From positions 65,669,895 through 65,733,894 of the forward strand of contig CM043963.1 in the NCBI GenBank assembly GCA_014529385.2: 64,000 nucleotides of DNA, in the 5' to 3' direction. Position numbers and translations under genes: made by a program. Positions 21,811 to 33,043 of this stretch are shown here, piece after piece; position 1 is the stretch's first letter; every line of letters starts with the position of its first letter. The stretch comes from Adiantum capillus-veneris. Lineage: Eukaryota > Streptophyta > Polypodiopsida > Polypodiales > Pteridaceae. The notes below the pieces were generated by a model. That model was given only the letters and a program-made list of their open reading frames with translations, was not told the origin of the DNA and made no database searches.

Positions 21811-23899
21811 CGACCTCTGCTTTTAGTTATGAGTTCACATCGGCCTCTATTTTTGGAGTTCCTTTCTCTTAGCTAGCCGGGAGCCACAAATTATTCAACA
21901 CCCACTTTCCTAAAAGTAAGGCCTCTAGAGCCTTTTCTTTATTCTCCGAGATCTAAAACATAGAATTAACATAACTTGCGTGTAGTCCAATTTTAGAACC
22001 GATTGTCTTGAGGAATCCCTAAATAATAATACACTTAAAAATGCTCTTAAATTTAAAATAAGGGCCTTGTGTGGAAGCAAAATTTATTGATAAAAGCTCT
22101 AAACACATTACACCAAGTGCACAATACTCTCTAGATCTTGATATTTGTTCTTTTTGAAAAATAGACTAGTGCCAACAAATAGAGACACTCTTTACATAAT
22201 GTTGCATGGCCAACCACAAGGCATGGTTCTCACTTATTGTAATATGTGTAAATTGAGCCCAGTGGGATTGCTTATTGAAAGGAATCAAATAGCTAATGAA
22301 AACCTGAGATAAAATGATTTGATTATTGCACTTGAAATAAAATAACTGAATCGAAGTGATTATCTACGTAGCCTCCTCAACTTTTCAAATTTCAATCTAC
22401 ACAATCATCAGTCTCACCATTAGTAACCACTAATTATCAAGATCTCAACAAAATAATTAACTATTACAAAGCCTAGCTATCCCCTAAATATGTTAATACT
22501 AACCACATGCAACACGGTGTCATGGAGGGTAAACGATATATAATAGCTAACCTAAACTAAAGTATTCTCACCCACAAGACCATCATGGAAAGTACTGGAC
22601 AATGCAATCATAACGATGAATCTCTTCCTAGATAATTAGAGAAGCAACAAAAGGGCTCCATCATTTTCCCCCTACCATCCACATTTGATGCAGAGATGTG
22701 TTATAACCTAGAGTTCTTGATATCACAGAGACCAATTTTTTGTGAACACTATATGATGAATCTTGCTCATAAAAAACAAAATCTTTGCTTGTATCAATCC
22801 CAATTGTCTATGTGCTATGTTTCACCTACCATTCACATTTGACATGAAAATATGTTATGACCTAAAGTTATTGACAGCACAAAGACTAACTTTTTTTGAA
22901 CACTCTATATGTATACATGGGAAAATGAAATCTTTGCTTGTATACATGGATATACCATTTGCTTTGCTAGAACGACTTGTAGTAAGAAATAGCTCAATGA
23001 TCTCATTTGTGATTGCAAAGTGTAAACGCCAGGATGTGGTTGATGCTAGAAAATCCAATGAACAAACAAATAACAAACTTTAGCTACCTACCCTTTCTTG
23101 TGTAGCTTTTTGCATATAGGCTTGCATTGCAACTGATTAACAAATTTGAAGCCACATAAACATTAATATAATCAAGTAAACAAATTGTGATCTAGAGACA
23201 ACTACATGCTACATATTTGCACCACAAAAATGTAAAAATATCTAGTAAACCATTCGCCATGCTACAAATTTGCACCACACAAGAACTTGAAATAATTTAT
23301 CAATCAAAGTGGGATCTACGGACAACTACATGCTAATCATTTGATGGGTAGGCCAACTAGTATTTTGCTAGTTCCGACCCAAAAGAGCACAATCGTATGT
23401 TTTCACCTTGAAAAATACTAGGCAATTGGCACTTGTCGGTCATTTTCAATGGAGAAACACACCTTTCACTCACATACTTCTTGCTCGCTTTGGCAAACTT
23501 ACGTTTTAACTCTTTTGAGTAGGTCCCCATGATTTGAGAAAACAAGAACACCCTTTCAAAGTTTAGACTGAATATGATATGCCTTAGTGAATTGCACATG
23601 CTGTGACTAGAAAGGTCTTCAAACCTTTCGTGTCTCAATATGGTATATGGAAGGCCAAGAGTAAAAAAGAGGTGGCTCAAACTTATGGCAACACCACCAA
23701 GTAAGAGCGCAATGGTGTGAGTAGCGTTGATGAAAGGCGAAGCATAAGTGGTAGCCTTGGTAATATTCTCCCTATATTTCTATTCCACACACATGCAAGG
23801 CAATCTTTACCCTATTTTTTTGCATTAATCACCATCTACATTCCCTAAACAAGCTCCAATACCATTGTAAATCGCTCTAGCATTTCTTAGCTCTTGAGG

Positions 23900-23948
<49 letters not shown>

Positions 23949-24222
23949 CGTTCTACCAGTTACATTCGCGTTGGGTAACGCAATTGACTCATTGGAGAGC
24001 AAGGCAGCAGAGATAAGCAAGGCATGAGGCATTATGCTTGTGACTCTGTGTTTGTGCGTGTGTGCGTGTGTGTGAGAGAGAGAGTGTGGGTGGGTGGGTA
24101 GGTGGACCATTTCATAGAGTTGGGTGGATTAGTAATTAGTATTGCGTGTTTACACCTAAAAGTGCGGTTTTGTGCATTGTGTGAGCAAAGGTATGTAGGT
24201 TACCTCTTAACGAAATAAAAAC
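21811..24222. other. Gene-poor stretch with a diverged tandem repeat and (CT)n
   Basis: A diverged two-copy repeat of about 155 bp is visible at roughly 22,675-22,945 (CACATTTGA..GTTATRACCTA..AATCTTTGCTTGTAT). A (CT)n tract occupies 23,902-23,946. A minus-strand frame at 23,357-23,680 (107 residues, with KKYVSERCVSPLKMTDKCQ) is unrecognised and may be chance or a gene scrap. Nothing else is supported. Confidence 0.55.
23902..23946. repeat. (CT)n microsatellite
   Basis: About 45 bases of CT. Confidence 0.95.
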
Positions 24223-24481
24223 TTTTTTTTTGTTGAAGCAATCAGGAGGCATACATGTATTACATCAACATTTAACTACCTTCACATCGTTGGTCATATA
24301 GAAAAGGCCCCAAGGTGCGACCCCTCGTCTATATGGAACACGGGGCAAAGACAAGGGATCAACAGCGGAGGTTTAATCCGCCGTTGTTGGAGTTTCATGG
24401 AATAAAAATTTTAGGGTTCCAGTCGTCACGGATGCGCCTTGAACCCCAGACCTCCCACGCAGGAGTGCAACACCCTCAAGT
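24223..24481 (-). mobile_element. SINE-like insertion with poly(A) tail and 8-bp target duplication
   Basis: Read on the minus strand, a 259-bp unit starts ACTTGAGGGTGTTGCACTCC. About 35 bases in it contains GGGGTTCAAGGCGC, which resembles a tRNA-type B box. It ends in a run of about nine A. The direct repeat ATAAAAAC flanks it exactly (24,215-24,222 and 24,482-24,489). A poly(A) end plus target duplication is direct evidence of retroposition. The tRNA-derived head is an inference because no clear A box is seen. It sits about 70 bases before the PPR start codon, so it probably lies in that gene's promoter or leader. Confidence 0.7.
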
Positions 24482-24554
24482 ATAAAAACCTGCCCCCCCT
24501 TGCTGTGGGCGAGTCGCGCTTCAGGCAACTCCGAGATGACTCTCGTGTCTGCAC

Positions 24555-26525
24555 ATGCGGAGCACTAGACTCCGTCGCCTACATTGTGTCATAAAAGAGC
24601 TCTGTTCAGAAAACCAGCTTAGCCAGGCGCTCGAGCTTGCGCACAATCTTGTGCGCGATGGAAAACCTTTACAGGCACACGAGTTCTACTGCCTCTTACA
24701 GGGCTGTATTAAAAGAAGAGATGTCACCAGAGGCAGACAAGTGCATTCCCTCATCAAATCCTCCTCCCTGGAGTCGAACTCCTTTCTGGGTAGCCATTTG
24801 GTTCGTATGTATGATTCTTGTGAGAGCTTATGTGAAGCCCATGACGCGTTTGACAGAGTTCTTAAGCCTAATGTGTATGCATGGAGCGCCATCATCTCTG
24901 CGCATGCCAAGTTCGGAGAAGCAGAGGATGCCATCGAGCTCTTTCACCGAATGCAGTTGTCTAATGTTCAGCCTGACAAGTATGTATTTGTTGCGCTTCT
25001 GAAAGCATGCTCCAACGGGCTAGCCCCAAATCAGGGCTCTCTTATTCATTCTTGCCTCCTAGAGAGTGGTCTGGAATCAGATCTCTTCATATGCAGCATC
25101 CTCATTGACATGTATTCAAATTGCGGGAGCTTGAATGACGCACATCAAGTATTCGATTGTTTGCAGAGCAAGGATGTTGTTGCTTGGAATGCCATAATAT
25201 TAGGTTATGCTGAGCATGGTAATGGCGAGAAATCTGTAATGCTATTTAAACAGATGCAGCAGGAGGGCATAGAGCTCAATAATGCGACGTTTTTGGGTGT
25301 TTTGAGAGCTTGTTGTGCTACTAAATCACTACACGAAGGAATGAGGGTCCATGCAACCATCCTCCAAAGCGGGCTTTCATTTGACCAGTCATTACACAAT
25401 GCACTCATAGATATGTATGCAAAGGCTGGAAGTCTCAAACTCGCACTTCAGGTATTTGAAGAGCAGTCATGTCAGGATGTGGTGGCATGGAACACAGTAA
25501 TTACAGGCCATTGTCAAGTTGGTCATACACAAGATGCTCTTGCACTCTTCGATCGAATGAGACGAGAAGGTATCAAGCCAAACATCATGACGTGGAATAG
25601 TGTTATTGCAGGTCATGCACAGTGTGGACTAACTAGAGAAGCACTTCAGCTTTTTGATGCCATGCAAAAAGAGGGCTTGATGCCAGACATCATCACTTGG
25701 AATTCTCTTCTAGGTGGGCTTTCTCATCATGGAGAGAGTGAAGAGGCCTTAAAGCTCTTCTATCAAATGCTAAATACAGACCTTAAGCCTAGTGTTGCTA
25801 CATTCCTTGGCACCTTGAAAGCATGTTCGAAAACATTATCTCTCTTTGATGGCCATAGCTTTCACAGCTTTATAGTAGAGAATAAGCTGGAGTCCGATCT
25901 TATGATCACTGCTGCGCTTGTGGACATGTATGCCAATTGCAGGTGTTTGGAGCAAACATTGTCGGTTTTCAAAAGAGTGCAAGCTCACAATGTCTTTACT
26001 TGGACAGCTATGATCGCAGGGCTTGTTCACAATAATAAGTATAAGGGAGCTCTTGATTTCTTCACCATCATGCAAAGGGAAGGATGCAAACCAAATGAGG
26101 TAACATTTGTGGGCGTTCTTTCGGCATGTTGTGGTGCGGGTCTTGTTGATGAAGGGTACTCTTACTTTGCATTGATGCAACAGCATTATGGCATTCTTCC
26201 AACACTCGAGCATTACAACTGTCTGGTAGAACTGTTTGGTGCCACGGGATACCTTTTAGAAGCAAAACACATGCTTCTAAGCATACCTTTTGAGCATAAT
26301 ATCATAGGATGGACTAGTTTGCTGAGTAACTGCAGGCAACATAAGGATATTCCTATCGCAAGAAAATGCCTGGAAAGAGCTTTGGCAATAGATGCCAAGC
26401 ATGCTGCACTCTATGTCATTATGGCAGATATTTACAGAGATGCTGGGATGATGGAAGATGCAGAACAGATGGTGTCAATGAAAAGGCTGGTTGATATCCA
26501 GCACAAACCAACAGTGCATCTCTAG
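24555..26525 (+). CDS. Pentatricopeptide repeat protein, PLS class with E motif
   Basis: A single exon encodes 656 residues. The N-terminus is arginine-rich (MRSTRLRRLHCVIKELC), which would suit an organelle transit peptide. About a dozen PPR motifs of alternating P, L and S type follow from about residue 40. Examples are NVYAWSAIISAHAKFGEAED, DVVAWNAIILGYAEHGN, NALIDMYAKAGSLKLALQVF, NIMTWNSVIAGHAQCG and NVFTWTAMIAGLVHNN. Residues 585-639 form the E motif (GWTSLLSNCRQHKDI to DAGMMEDAEQM). There is no E+ or DYW deaminase domain. PLS-E proteins bind organelle transcripts and usually guide C-to-U editing by recruiting a DYW partner; that role is inferred from class. No stop or shift is seen. ATG 24,555 is the first in frame after the SINE-like insertion. 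It is the only intact-looking host gene here. Confidence 0.9.
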   Translation: MRSTRLRRLHCVIKELCSENQLSQALELAHNLVRDGKPLQAHEFYCLLQGCIKRRDVTRGRQVHSLIKSSSLESNSFLGSHLVRMYDSCESLCEAHDAFDRVLKPNVYAWSAIISAHAKFGEAEDAIELFHRMQLSNVQPDKYVFVALLKACSNGLAPNQGSLIHSCLLESGLESDLFICSILIDMYSNCGSLNDAHQVFDCLQSKDVVAWNAIILGYAEHGNGEKSVMLFKQMQQEGIELNNATFLGVLRACCATKSLHEGMRVHATILQSGLSFDQSLHNALIDMYAKAGSLKLALQVFEEQSCQDVVAWNTVITGHCQVGHTQDALALFDRMRREGIKPNIMTWNSVIAGHAQCGLTREALQLFDAMQKEGLMPDIITWNSLLGGLSHHGESEEALKLFYQMLNTDLKPSVATFLGTLKACSKTLSLFDGHSFHSFIVENKLESDLMITAALVDMYANCRCLEQTLSVFKRVQAHNVFTWTAMIAGLVHNNKYKGALDFFTIMQREGCKPNEVTFVGVLSACCGAGLVDEGYSYFALMQQHYGILPTLEHYNCLVELFGATGYLLEAKHMLLSIPFEHNIIGWTSLLSNCRQHKDIPIARKCLERALAIDAKHAALYVIMADIYRDAGMMEDAEQMVSMKRLVDIQHKPTVHL

Positions 26526-27230
26526 ATGTCATAATGTTGTTACGGTTTGCCTTTTTTGTTCCACAGTTTTTTTCATACTTGTATGTTTCACCATGCAAAT
26601 GTTTGTTTCTACAATTTTTTGCCCTTTTTGTCTTCGAAAGTTCACATTTTTTAATGGCGTGTTGTAACTTAAGGGTCAGGCCACGCTCCTGCTGAGTTAT
26701 ATGAGAGACTATCTCTCTGTCAGGTCAGTTGTAACTAATGGGTTCCAGACATTTGTACATGCACATCTTGGCTGTAGCCAATGCTTGGTCGTATCTGGGC
26801 CTGATGATAAAGGAAGAGGCCTCACCAGTTTATGGCAGGCTGAGTTAGTGTTGAGTGAGCGCTTGTTATCTGTACTTGTATCCTGAGTATGAGGAGTAAG
26901 TATTCCACATTGGTGGAGTTCATGGGCACAACCTTCAAGCACACCATCCCTACACTAGCCACCTCTGGAGCAAGGCGTTTCTTTTCCAATTCCCTTGCAC
27001 AGTTCATTTTCTCTGAACGCTCTTTTCTGCTCCGTCAAGGTCCAGGCTCGAGGGGCAGAAGATCCTATCCATTCATCTACTGCTCCTTACTGGCAGCCCA
27101 GAGCCGTCAGATTGCTGCCACATCAGCAACAATAATGTTCGTGGCAATCATTCCCTATGATTGTAGGACCATCAGTGCATGTCAGGAATACTCTGCAGGA
27201 GAAGCGGACTGAGTTAGAGGACTGTACATG
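26526..27230. other. PPR 3' flank, no gene seen
   Basis: AT-rich sequence follows the PPR stop, with T-rich stretches that could serve in 3'-end formation. From 26,660 composition changes to mixed sequence without a convincing frame. Confidence 0.5.
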
Positions 27231-27264
27231 AAGCAGAGGACTGTGTACGTGATCAGAGCGTGCA

Positions 27265-27415
27265 GCTTGGCCCCTCTCGCCTGGACCTTGACGGCCAGAA
27301 AAGGTGCTTTCCTTCCGTAATTATTGCTCCCACCCCTGGCTCCGCGTGTCCGTGGGTCACCAGATGGTTGCAATAATTACGGGGAAAGGTCCTACACCGT
27401 CAAGGTCGGGGGGCA
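27265..27415. repeat. Imperfect long inverted repeat
   Basis: GACCTTGACGG..CTTTCC..CCGTAATTATTGC on the left is matched by the reverse complement, GCAATAATTACGG..GGAAAGG..CCGTCAAGGTC, on the right. The innermost 13 bases of each arm are perfect, and the loop is about 42 bases. It resembles a foldback or MITE-type unit. Confidence 0.75.
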
Positions 27416-27878
27416 GGCCATCCTGGCCGTCCATCCCTCCCCCATTACTGAGCAGAATGAGCTTGCAGGCCACCTCAGCACACAGAATTTCGGAGGTACA
27501 GTCGAAAGTATTGGACCACTGTACTGCGACCAGCTCAGCACCCGGAATAATCGTCTGCCTCGTCCAATCAATGGCAACCATCATTGCCAATGATTGCATG
27601 GCAGCTCAGCTCTCGGAATCATCGCTCGTCTGCTTCAATGATCGCACACCAAATCAGCACAAGTAATAAATGAGTGGGGGTGTGGTGATTGGCTAGCAGC
27701 TGAGCACATGGTGGGGCCTGCAACAGACTCGCACAGAGGGCAGTGCATGCTGTGGACGACGGACGTGCAGGAAGAGCAGCCTATTGGCCCCCCTCCCCCC
27801 GACCCTTGACGGCCGGGAATGGCTCCTCCCCCATGGCTCCTGGCATCCGCCGGTCGCCAAGGGGTCGAAGGATTATGG

Positions 27879-27911
27879 GGAATGGTCCCTGAGGGAATCA
27901 GGGACCATTCC
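27879..27911. repeat. Perfect 14-bp inverted repeat
   Basis: GGAATGGTCCCTGA, then GGGAA, then TCAGGGACCATTCC forms a perfect stem of 14 pairs with a 5-base loop. The flanking CCCTTGACGGCC links it to the inverted repeat at 27.3 kb. Confidence 0.85.
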
Positions 27912-27980
27912 CTACCCCATCACGTTCAATGAGCCATCCTCTTTCCCCTCGCCACACACACGGCTCCCCTCATTACGAGG

Positions 27981-28226
27981 ATGCATCTTTGCACCCGGAA
28001 TTCTTTCATTCAGATGTTACAAGCAGTATCCAGAATGCAGGTCCAGGTGAACCTCACAAGTCAGACCCTGCTCAACTACATCTTCTCCAAAGCCTGTTAC
28101 ACTAATCACCCAGATTCAAAGGTTCGGCCCAAACCATTCTCTAGACTTCCGATTGAGGATGTCGCTGATTACCATCAGTGGCTCGATCCTACCTCCAAGC
28201 TCAAATTCTTAGGCTTCATAGTCTAA
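27981..28226 (+). CDS. Hypothetical 81-residue frame
   Basis: The reading MLQAVSRMQVQVNLTSQTLL, ACYTNHPDSKVRPKPFSRLP and DVADYHQWLDPTSKLKFLGF has protein-like composition and ends in a natural stop. I do not recognise it. It could be the last exon of a gene or a captured fragment, or chance. No start signal or splice site decides this. Confidence 0.25.
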   Translation: MHLCTRNSFIQMLQAVSRMQVQVNLTSQTLLNYIFSKACYTNHPDSKVRPKPFSRLPIEDVADYHQWLDPTSKLKFLGFIV

Positions 28227-28329
28227 GCTGAGAGAATCCAAATGGACATTTCTTAAGATTGTGGCAAAACATTACCCACCTCCCACATCTTTTAAAGTGT
28301 GTATTTTTGTAGAAACTCAAATACATGTG

Positions 28330-28890
28330 GCATATATTTTTCTAGTAAGTTACTAAACACAACAATGCCAGTGGAAAACACAATTATAAAATTGTTGATG
28401 GTGGATGAAAATATGGTTCATCATTCGAGTGAAAGTGATAGGTGTGTAAGTTATCCCACATGACATAACAAGAAATTCGTAATACTTTGTTTGTATTTTG
28501 GATGTAGTTTTATGAATATCCTTTTGTATCATTTTAACTTGATCATCTCTCAATTTAAGGTCAAGTTAGTTAAAACTTGTATCGCCTCAACCCGCATATA
28601 GAAAAAAGTACCATTCTTCTTTTTGACGAGAAGTACAAGAGCCCCATATGAGGAAGTACTCGGTCAACTTGGACTTGATGCTCATATTTATATCATTGGT
28701 TATTAAAGTAGTTTCAACTTTATAGTGATGATGTAGAGTGAGTTGTTGTGCAAGCCGTGCAAAAATGAAGTCATGACTACTACCATCATCAAGGACATCT
28801 TTAGTGTCACAACCGAAACAACATTCTATAGGCGGTACGACCCCCCTAACTCTCGTTGCTTGGCCGATTTTCCTCCAATCACTTTCATAT
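28330..28890 (-). pseudogene. Ty3/Gypsy protease-RT fragment
   Basis: On the minus strand a broken reading gives DDGSSHDFIFARLAQQLTL, equivalent to the protease DSGASHDFI region. Then come YGALVLLVKKKNGT-like RT start and HKTTSKIQTKYYEFLVMSCGITYTPITFTRMMN, which matches the Gypsy RT block that normally reads KTAF..YEFLVMPFG..NAP.TF. The YLDD catalytic box is absent or lost. Stops and shifts are common. It is short, with no LTR linked. From 28,890 to 29,640 nothing else is recognised. Confidence 0.65.
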
Positions 28891-29948
28891 TATTATTATA
28901 AAAATGGATTTTTTGTCCTTATTTCGTGGTTTATGAAAATGGTCCTCACCATATGGAGAAACCATTCCCACTAAGTCCTCGAAATTGGCTTCCAAAGTAT
29001 ACACAAGAAGCAAACTCCAATTCACAAGCTTCGACAACTTTGGCTTCAGATAGGTTCATTTATACAAACATTTAGATTCTAAAATTTTTTGCAGCAAGTA
29101 CACAAAAGACAAAATTTCCGATTTTTGACTTGAAAGCCGAGTATTTGAAAAATGGCCAACGTCCTGAACGTATTTCTAGTCAGTTTCAGGTCTGTCAAAT
29201 TTGAAGATGGATGTTTGGAACCAATTGGAAGCAGGAAATCAAGAACTTTTTGAACTCTTCTAACAATCAAGCATTTCGACGACGGATTGCTACATTGCAA
29301 ATAAGTATTATTGTTTTTTTTGTACCACTATGCTTGCTTGCATATTTAACTACTTAAATTAAACACTCATGGCACACTGACCATAAGAACCTACAATCAT
29401 TGAGCACTTGGTCGATTTACGCTAGCTTCTGTTGCCGTGTGTGTGTGTGTGTGCGCGTCCACACACTCATCACCACACACCTTCCTACCCCGCTCCTTCC
29501 AGCTTTTGATTTTAGGCTGCTGCCATGCTTTCAACTCTGCTTAATGCTTTGTGAACTCTCAAGGTCTACTGCCCATGAGCTCCCAGTTGCCAGCACTTTC
29601 ATCGGCTGCTCGATGCCCTCTCTTTGCTACACTTGCTTAGTGTTGAGCTTCGAGTCCTTTAAGTTTGCATTGTCTACTTGAATGCTTAGTGCTCTCAAGC
29701 CTTGTAGGAAGCCCAATTTTACATGCCGAATTTTCCCCTGCTATTGGTTGCAATGTGTGTGTGTATGAGTACACACGAACACACACAACCGCCTTGCTTG
29801 CTCTGATGAATGCCGGCAGCACTGCACAAATAGCCCAATTGGGCCCTGGCTCACTTGCTTGGTCGATTCCCAAGCTGATTTGCTCGACTCTTCTCTTTGT
29901 AGACTTGGTAGAGCTCCATTTCTGCAGAGATAGTGAGGAAGTAGCCAA

Positions 29949-30184
29949 GCTCTGATACCAGTTGAAAGTACGCTCGTGTGCAAATGCGTGTGTATGTGGT
30001 GTGGTGCGTGCGTGCGGGGAAGGAGAGAGAAGAGAAGCGTGCTGAGTGGGTGGAGCAAGCCTCCAAGTTGTGAGGAGCTCCTTATGGTATATCAAGAAAA
30101 AGGTGAGTGTATGTACACATAGTGGGTGACCCCGGACACACGATGTCCAGCCCCAGGCAAAGGCGCATCGCCTTTACCCCAACA
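29949..30184 (-). repeat. Isolated Copia-type 5' LTR with primer binding site
   Basis: On the minus strand a 222-bp unit (30,184-29,963) starts TGTTGGGGTAAAGGCG and ends ..CGTACTTTCA. Two bases later it is followed by TGGTATCAGAGC (29,960-29,949), the tRNA-iMet primer site. The start resembles the LTRs at 18.0 and 35.3 kb. The internal region beyond the primer site has no recognisable gag or pol. Confidence 0.65.
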
Positions 30185-30209
30185 CTCATCAACACTTGCA
30201 TCAATGCAA

Positions 30210-30440
30210 TTGTAACATGGGATATTTTAGAAGAAGATTTTGCTGCAAAGACAAAGCAAAATAGAACTAGTCTCAAGAAAAGCTTGTACAAACTAGCCAA
30301 GCTTCAAGGGGAGGATGTCTCTAGTCTCTTCAAAGGATTAATGAGCATCATTACTCAATTTATATACATCAACTATGAGTTATTTTTAAACTTTGGTACT
30401 AAAAAGGACACTTTAGTGTCCTTTTTTAACGAATTTAAAT
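30210..30440 (+). pseudogene. Copia gag (UBN2-like) fragment
   Basis: The plus-strand reading WDILEEDFAAKTKQNRTSLK and SLYKLAKLQGEDVSSLFKGL matches the gag pattern in which a WD.L...FA.K....L...L..LK...G..V..H segment precedes the zinc knuckle. It is a fragment without knuckle or LTR. From 30,443 to 30,864 the sequence is AT-rich and empty. Confidence 0.45.
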
Positions 30441-30864
30441 AAAATGGTACATGAAATCTAAAAAACATCTCAAGAAATGATTTTGAAAACTTATAAATGT
30501 TATTCAAAATACTTATATAAACTATAATCCCTCACTTTCGATCACAACCTCAATAGTAACTACACTCATGAAGAGAACCTACGTAAAACAGCACTCAATG
30601 TTTCATTAAAACTTGTACTCTAGTCTAAGAAAAAAATGAGCAGAGTGCATGCAATTATTAATCCGTGGTAACTAATTACATATGTGTTTGATATTTTTGT
30701 GAGAAAAAAATTCTTTGTGATTAGAATTAAATATAGAAAGTCGTGTGGGTCAAATATGCAACGTTTACAAAATTCAATTAACAATCACACAAAACATTTA
30801 GCTCATCTAAATTTAATGTCGTATGATGCATACATACTTGATCTATGACTCCATTACATAAGGC

Positions 30865-31090
30865 TGTTGGAATTAGGGTTGCAGAGAAACACACACAGCT
30901 TGGAGAAGACGAAGGAAGCTCAAGGCACACAATAGAGAGTGTCTTACTTAGTGTGCAATAGAAAGATAGATAGCCCTAGAGTGATGGGTGTATATACAAT
31001 GCACGAGGAAAAAACCTCCTAAACAGGAAAAAAATGTCCCAACGGTCCTAGTGTGTTCACACACATCACTACCACATGTATATGGTAACA
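30865..31090 (-). repeat. 3' LTR of the old Copia element (226 bp)
   Basis: Its plus-strand ends are TGTTGGAATTAGGGTTGC and ATGTATATGGTAACA. A polypurine tract, AGAGGGGATT on the minus strand, adjoins it at 31,091. Confidence 0.88.
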
Positions 31091-31164
31091 AATCCCCTCT
31101 GGAGTGATAGGTGAATGAGAGCTGGCACATGAGTAAAGGGAAGTGTCATGCCCTAAGGACATGA

Positions 31165-32844
31165 TCAGTCCACAAAGGGGAGTAAGCCCAAAGCTTTGCG
31201 AAAAGCTTCAGGCTTCTCATGAGACAATGCCTTTGTGAAAAGATCTGTAAGGTTGTCCTGTGTTGGCACATAAGCCAAGTTGATCTCTCCTGTTGAGAGC
31301 CTCTCCCTGACATAGTGGTAATGCACCTGAATGTGCTTTGTGCGAGCATGAAAAATTGGGTTCCTCGCAACTGCCAATGTGCTCTGACTGTCAGTGTAGA
31401 TAGTGATGGCAGTGTCCTGTCCAACACCCAAATCAGCCATAAGGCGTCTGAGCCATACACACTCAATCGTAGCTGTGAAGACTGCCCTGTACTCAGTCTC
31501 ACAACTCGAAGTGGCTACAGTAGATTGCTTCTTGCTCAACCATGATATACATGAACTGCCAAGCATAAAACAAAAACCACTTGTGGACACTCATGTGTCA
31601 AAACAACCAGTCCAATCTGAGTCCGAAAAAGCATGCAAGTCTGACGGAAATGATCCCCCCTTGGGATAAAACAAGCCAAGATGTAAAGTGCCACTAAGGT
31701 AGTGGAAAATCCTCTTCACAGCCTGCCAATGCTTAGACCCTGGGCTATGCATAAATCTGCTGACTTGTGAGACTGCAAACTGAATATCCGGCCTCTTGTT
31801 GCATACATAAATGAGGTAGCCAACAGCAGTTTGGTAAAGAGTGACATCAGCATGATCATCAGCATTATGTAGACTCAACTTCAAACCTGTTTCCATGGGA
31901 GTGGCAATAGGTTTGCAATCCTCAAGTTCAAACTTACATAGCAATGTCTCTATGTCACTTTTCTGACACAAGGCAATACCACCATCACACCGCTTAAACT
32001 ATACACCCAAGTAATGATGCAATATCTCCAAATCTTTCATCTTGAAAGTAACATTCAAATCAGCCTTAAATTCAGCAATATGTCTCTCATTTGGTCCAGT
32101 GATCAGCAAATCATCTACATAAAGAACCAGGATGAGAAGTACATCACCCTCACGCTTTACATAGAATGTGATTTCTGTTGGACTGTTACAAAAGCCTTGT
32201 TTGACCAAATGAGTGTCAGCTTTCTCATACCAAGCACGAGGAGATTGCTTCAACCCATACAAAGCCTTCTTACATATGCACACTTTGTCCTCTTGTCCTT
32301 TCTTGACAAAACCGCGAGGCTGCGTTACATAAACTTTCTCAAATATGTCACCATCCAAGAAAGCAATAACAATGTCTGATTGATGTACATCCCAACCAAA
32401 ATGAGCTGCCAATGCACAAAGAAAACGCACAATAGTCATACGACAAGTGGGAGCAAAAGTCTCTTCATAATCTATGCCTTTTTGCTGTGCATAACCCTTT
32501 GCAACAAGTCGAGCCTTATGGAGATCGATCTCACCATTCGGCTTGCGTTTCAACTTGTACACCCACTTCGTACCAATGTCCTTTTTGCCAGGAGGCAAAT
32601 CACATAAAGTCCATGTGTCATTTTCTATAAGTGCATCATATTCTGATTGCATGGCAGCCATCCAATTTTTTGAATTTTGTGCTTCATCAAAAGACAGAGG
32701 TTCCTCAACATCATGTAAGCTAGACACAGCCAAAGCATAACAATCTGATGCATAAGATGCATGGCGAGAGCCTGAATGAGTACGACTAAACAAAGGTGCA
32801 TCCAATTTACTGTCACGCAAAGTGTGCACCAGCCATTTTGGCAT
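31165..32844 (-). pseudogene. Old Copia RT and RNase H, interrupted
   Basis: A single frame holds the RT: KWVYKLKRKPNGEID, ARLVAKGYAQQKGIDYEETF, the catalytic YVDDLLITGP near 32,103-32,120 and MKDLEILHHYLGV. RNase H follows: STSGFCFMLGSS, TEYRAVF, YTDSQSTL and FTKALSHEK. Two in-frame stops break it, after HHYLGV (31,996-31,998) and at FDT (near 31,591). At the second site TGA stands where the relative at 15.7 kb has CGA, a typical methyl-CpG change. It is non-functional. Confidence 0.88.
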
Positions 32845-33043
32845 ACCTCTAGCCTGCTCATTTTCAGCCCTTTCCTCATCAAGTACATCATATACATCTG
32901 CATCAATAATAGGCTAATATGTAACATTTTCAGAAACCCCCATAGGCTGTACATTTGCCTCATTGGAATTTACATTCGAACTTCCACCATTGAAAAGAGG
33001 CAACAAAGTGTCCTAAATGCCCTGTGAGCTTACATTATTGTCT

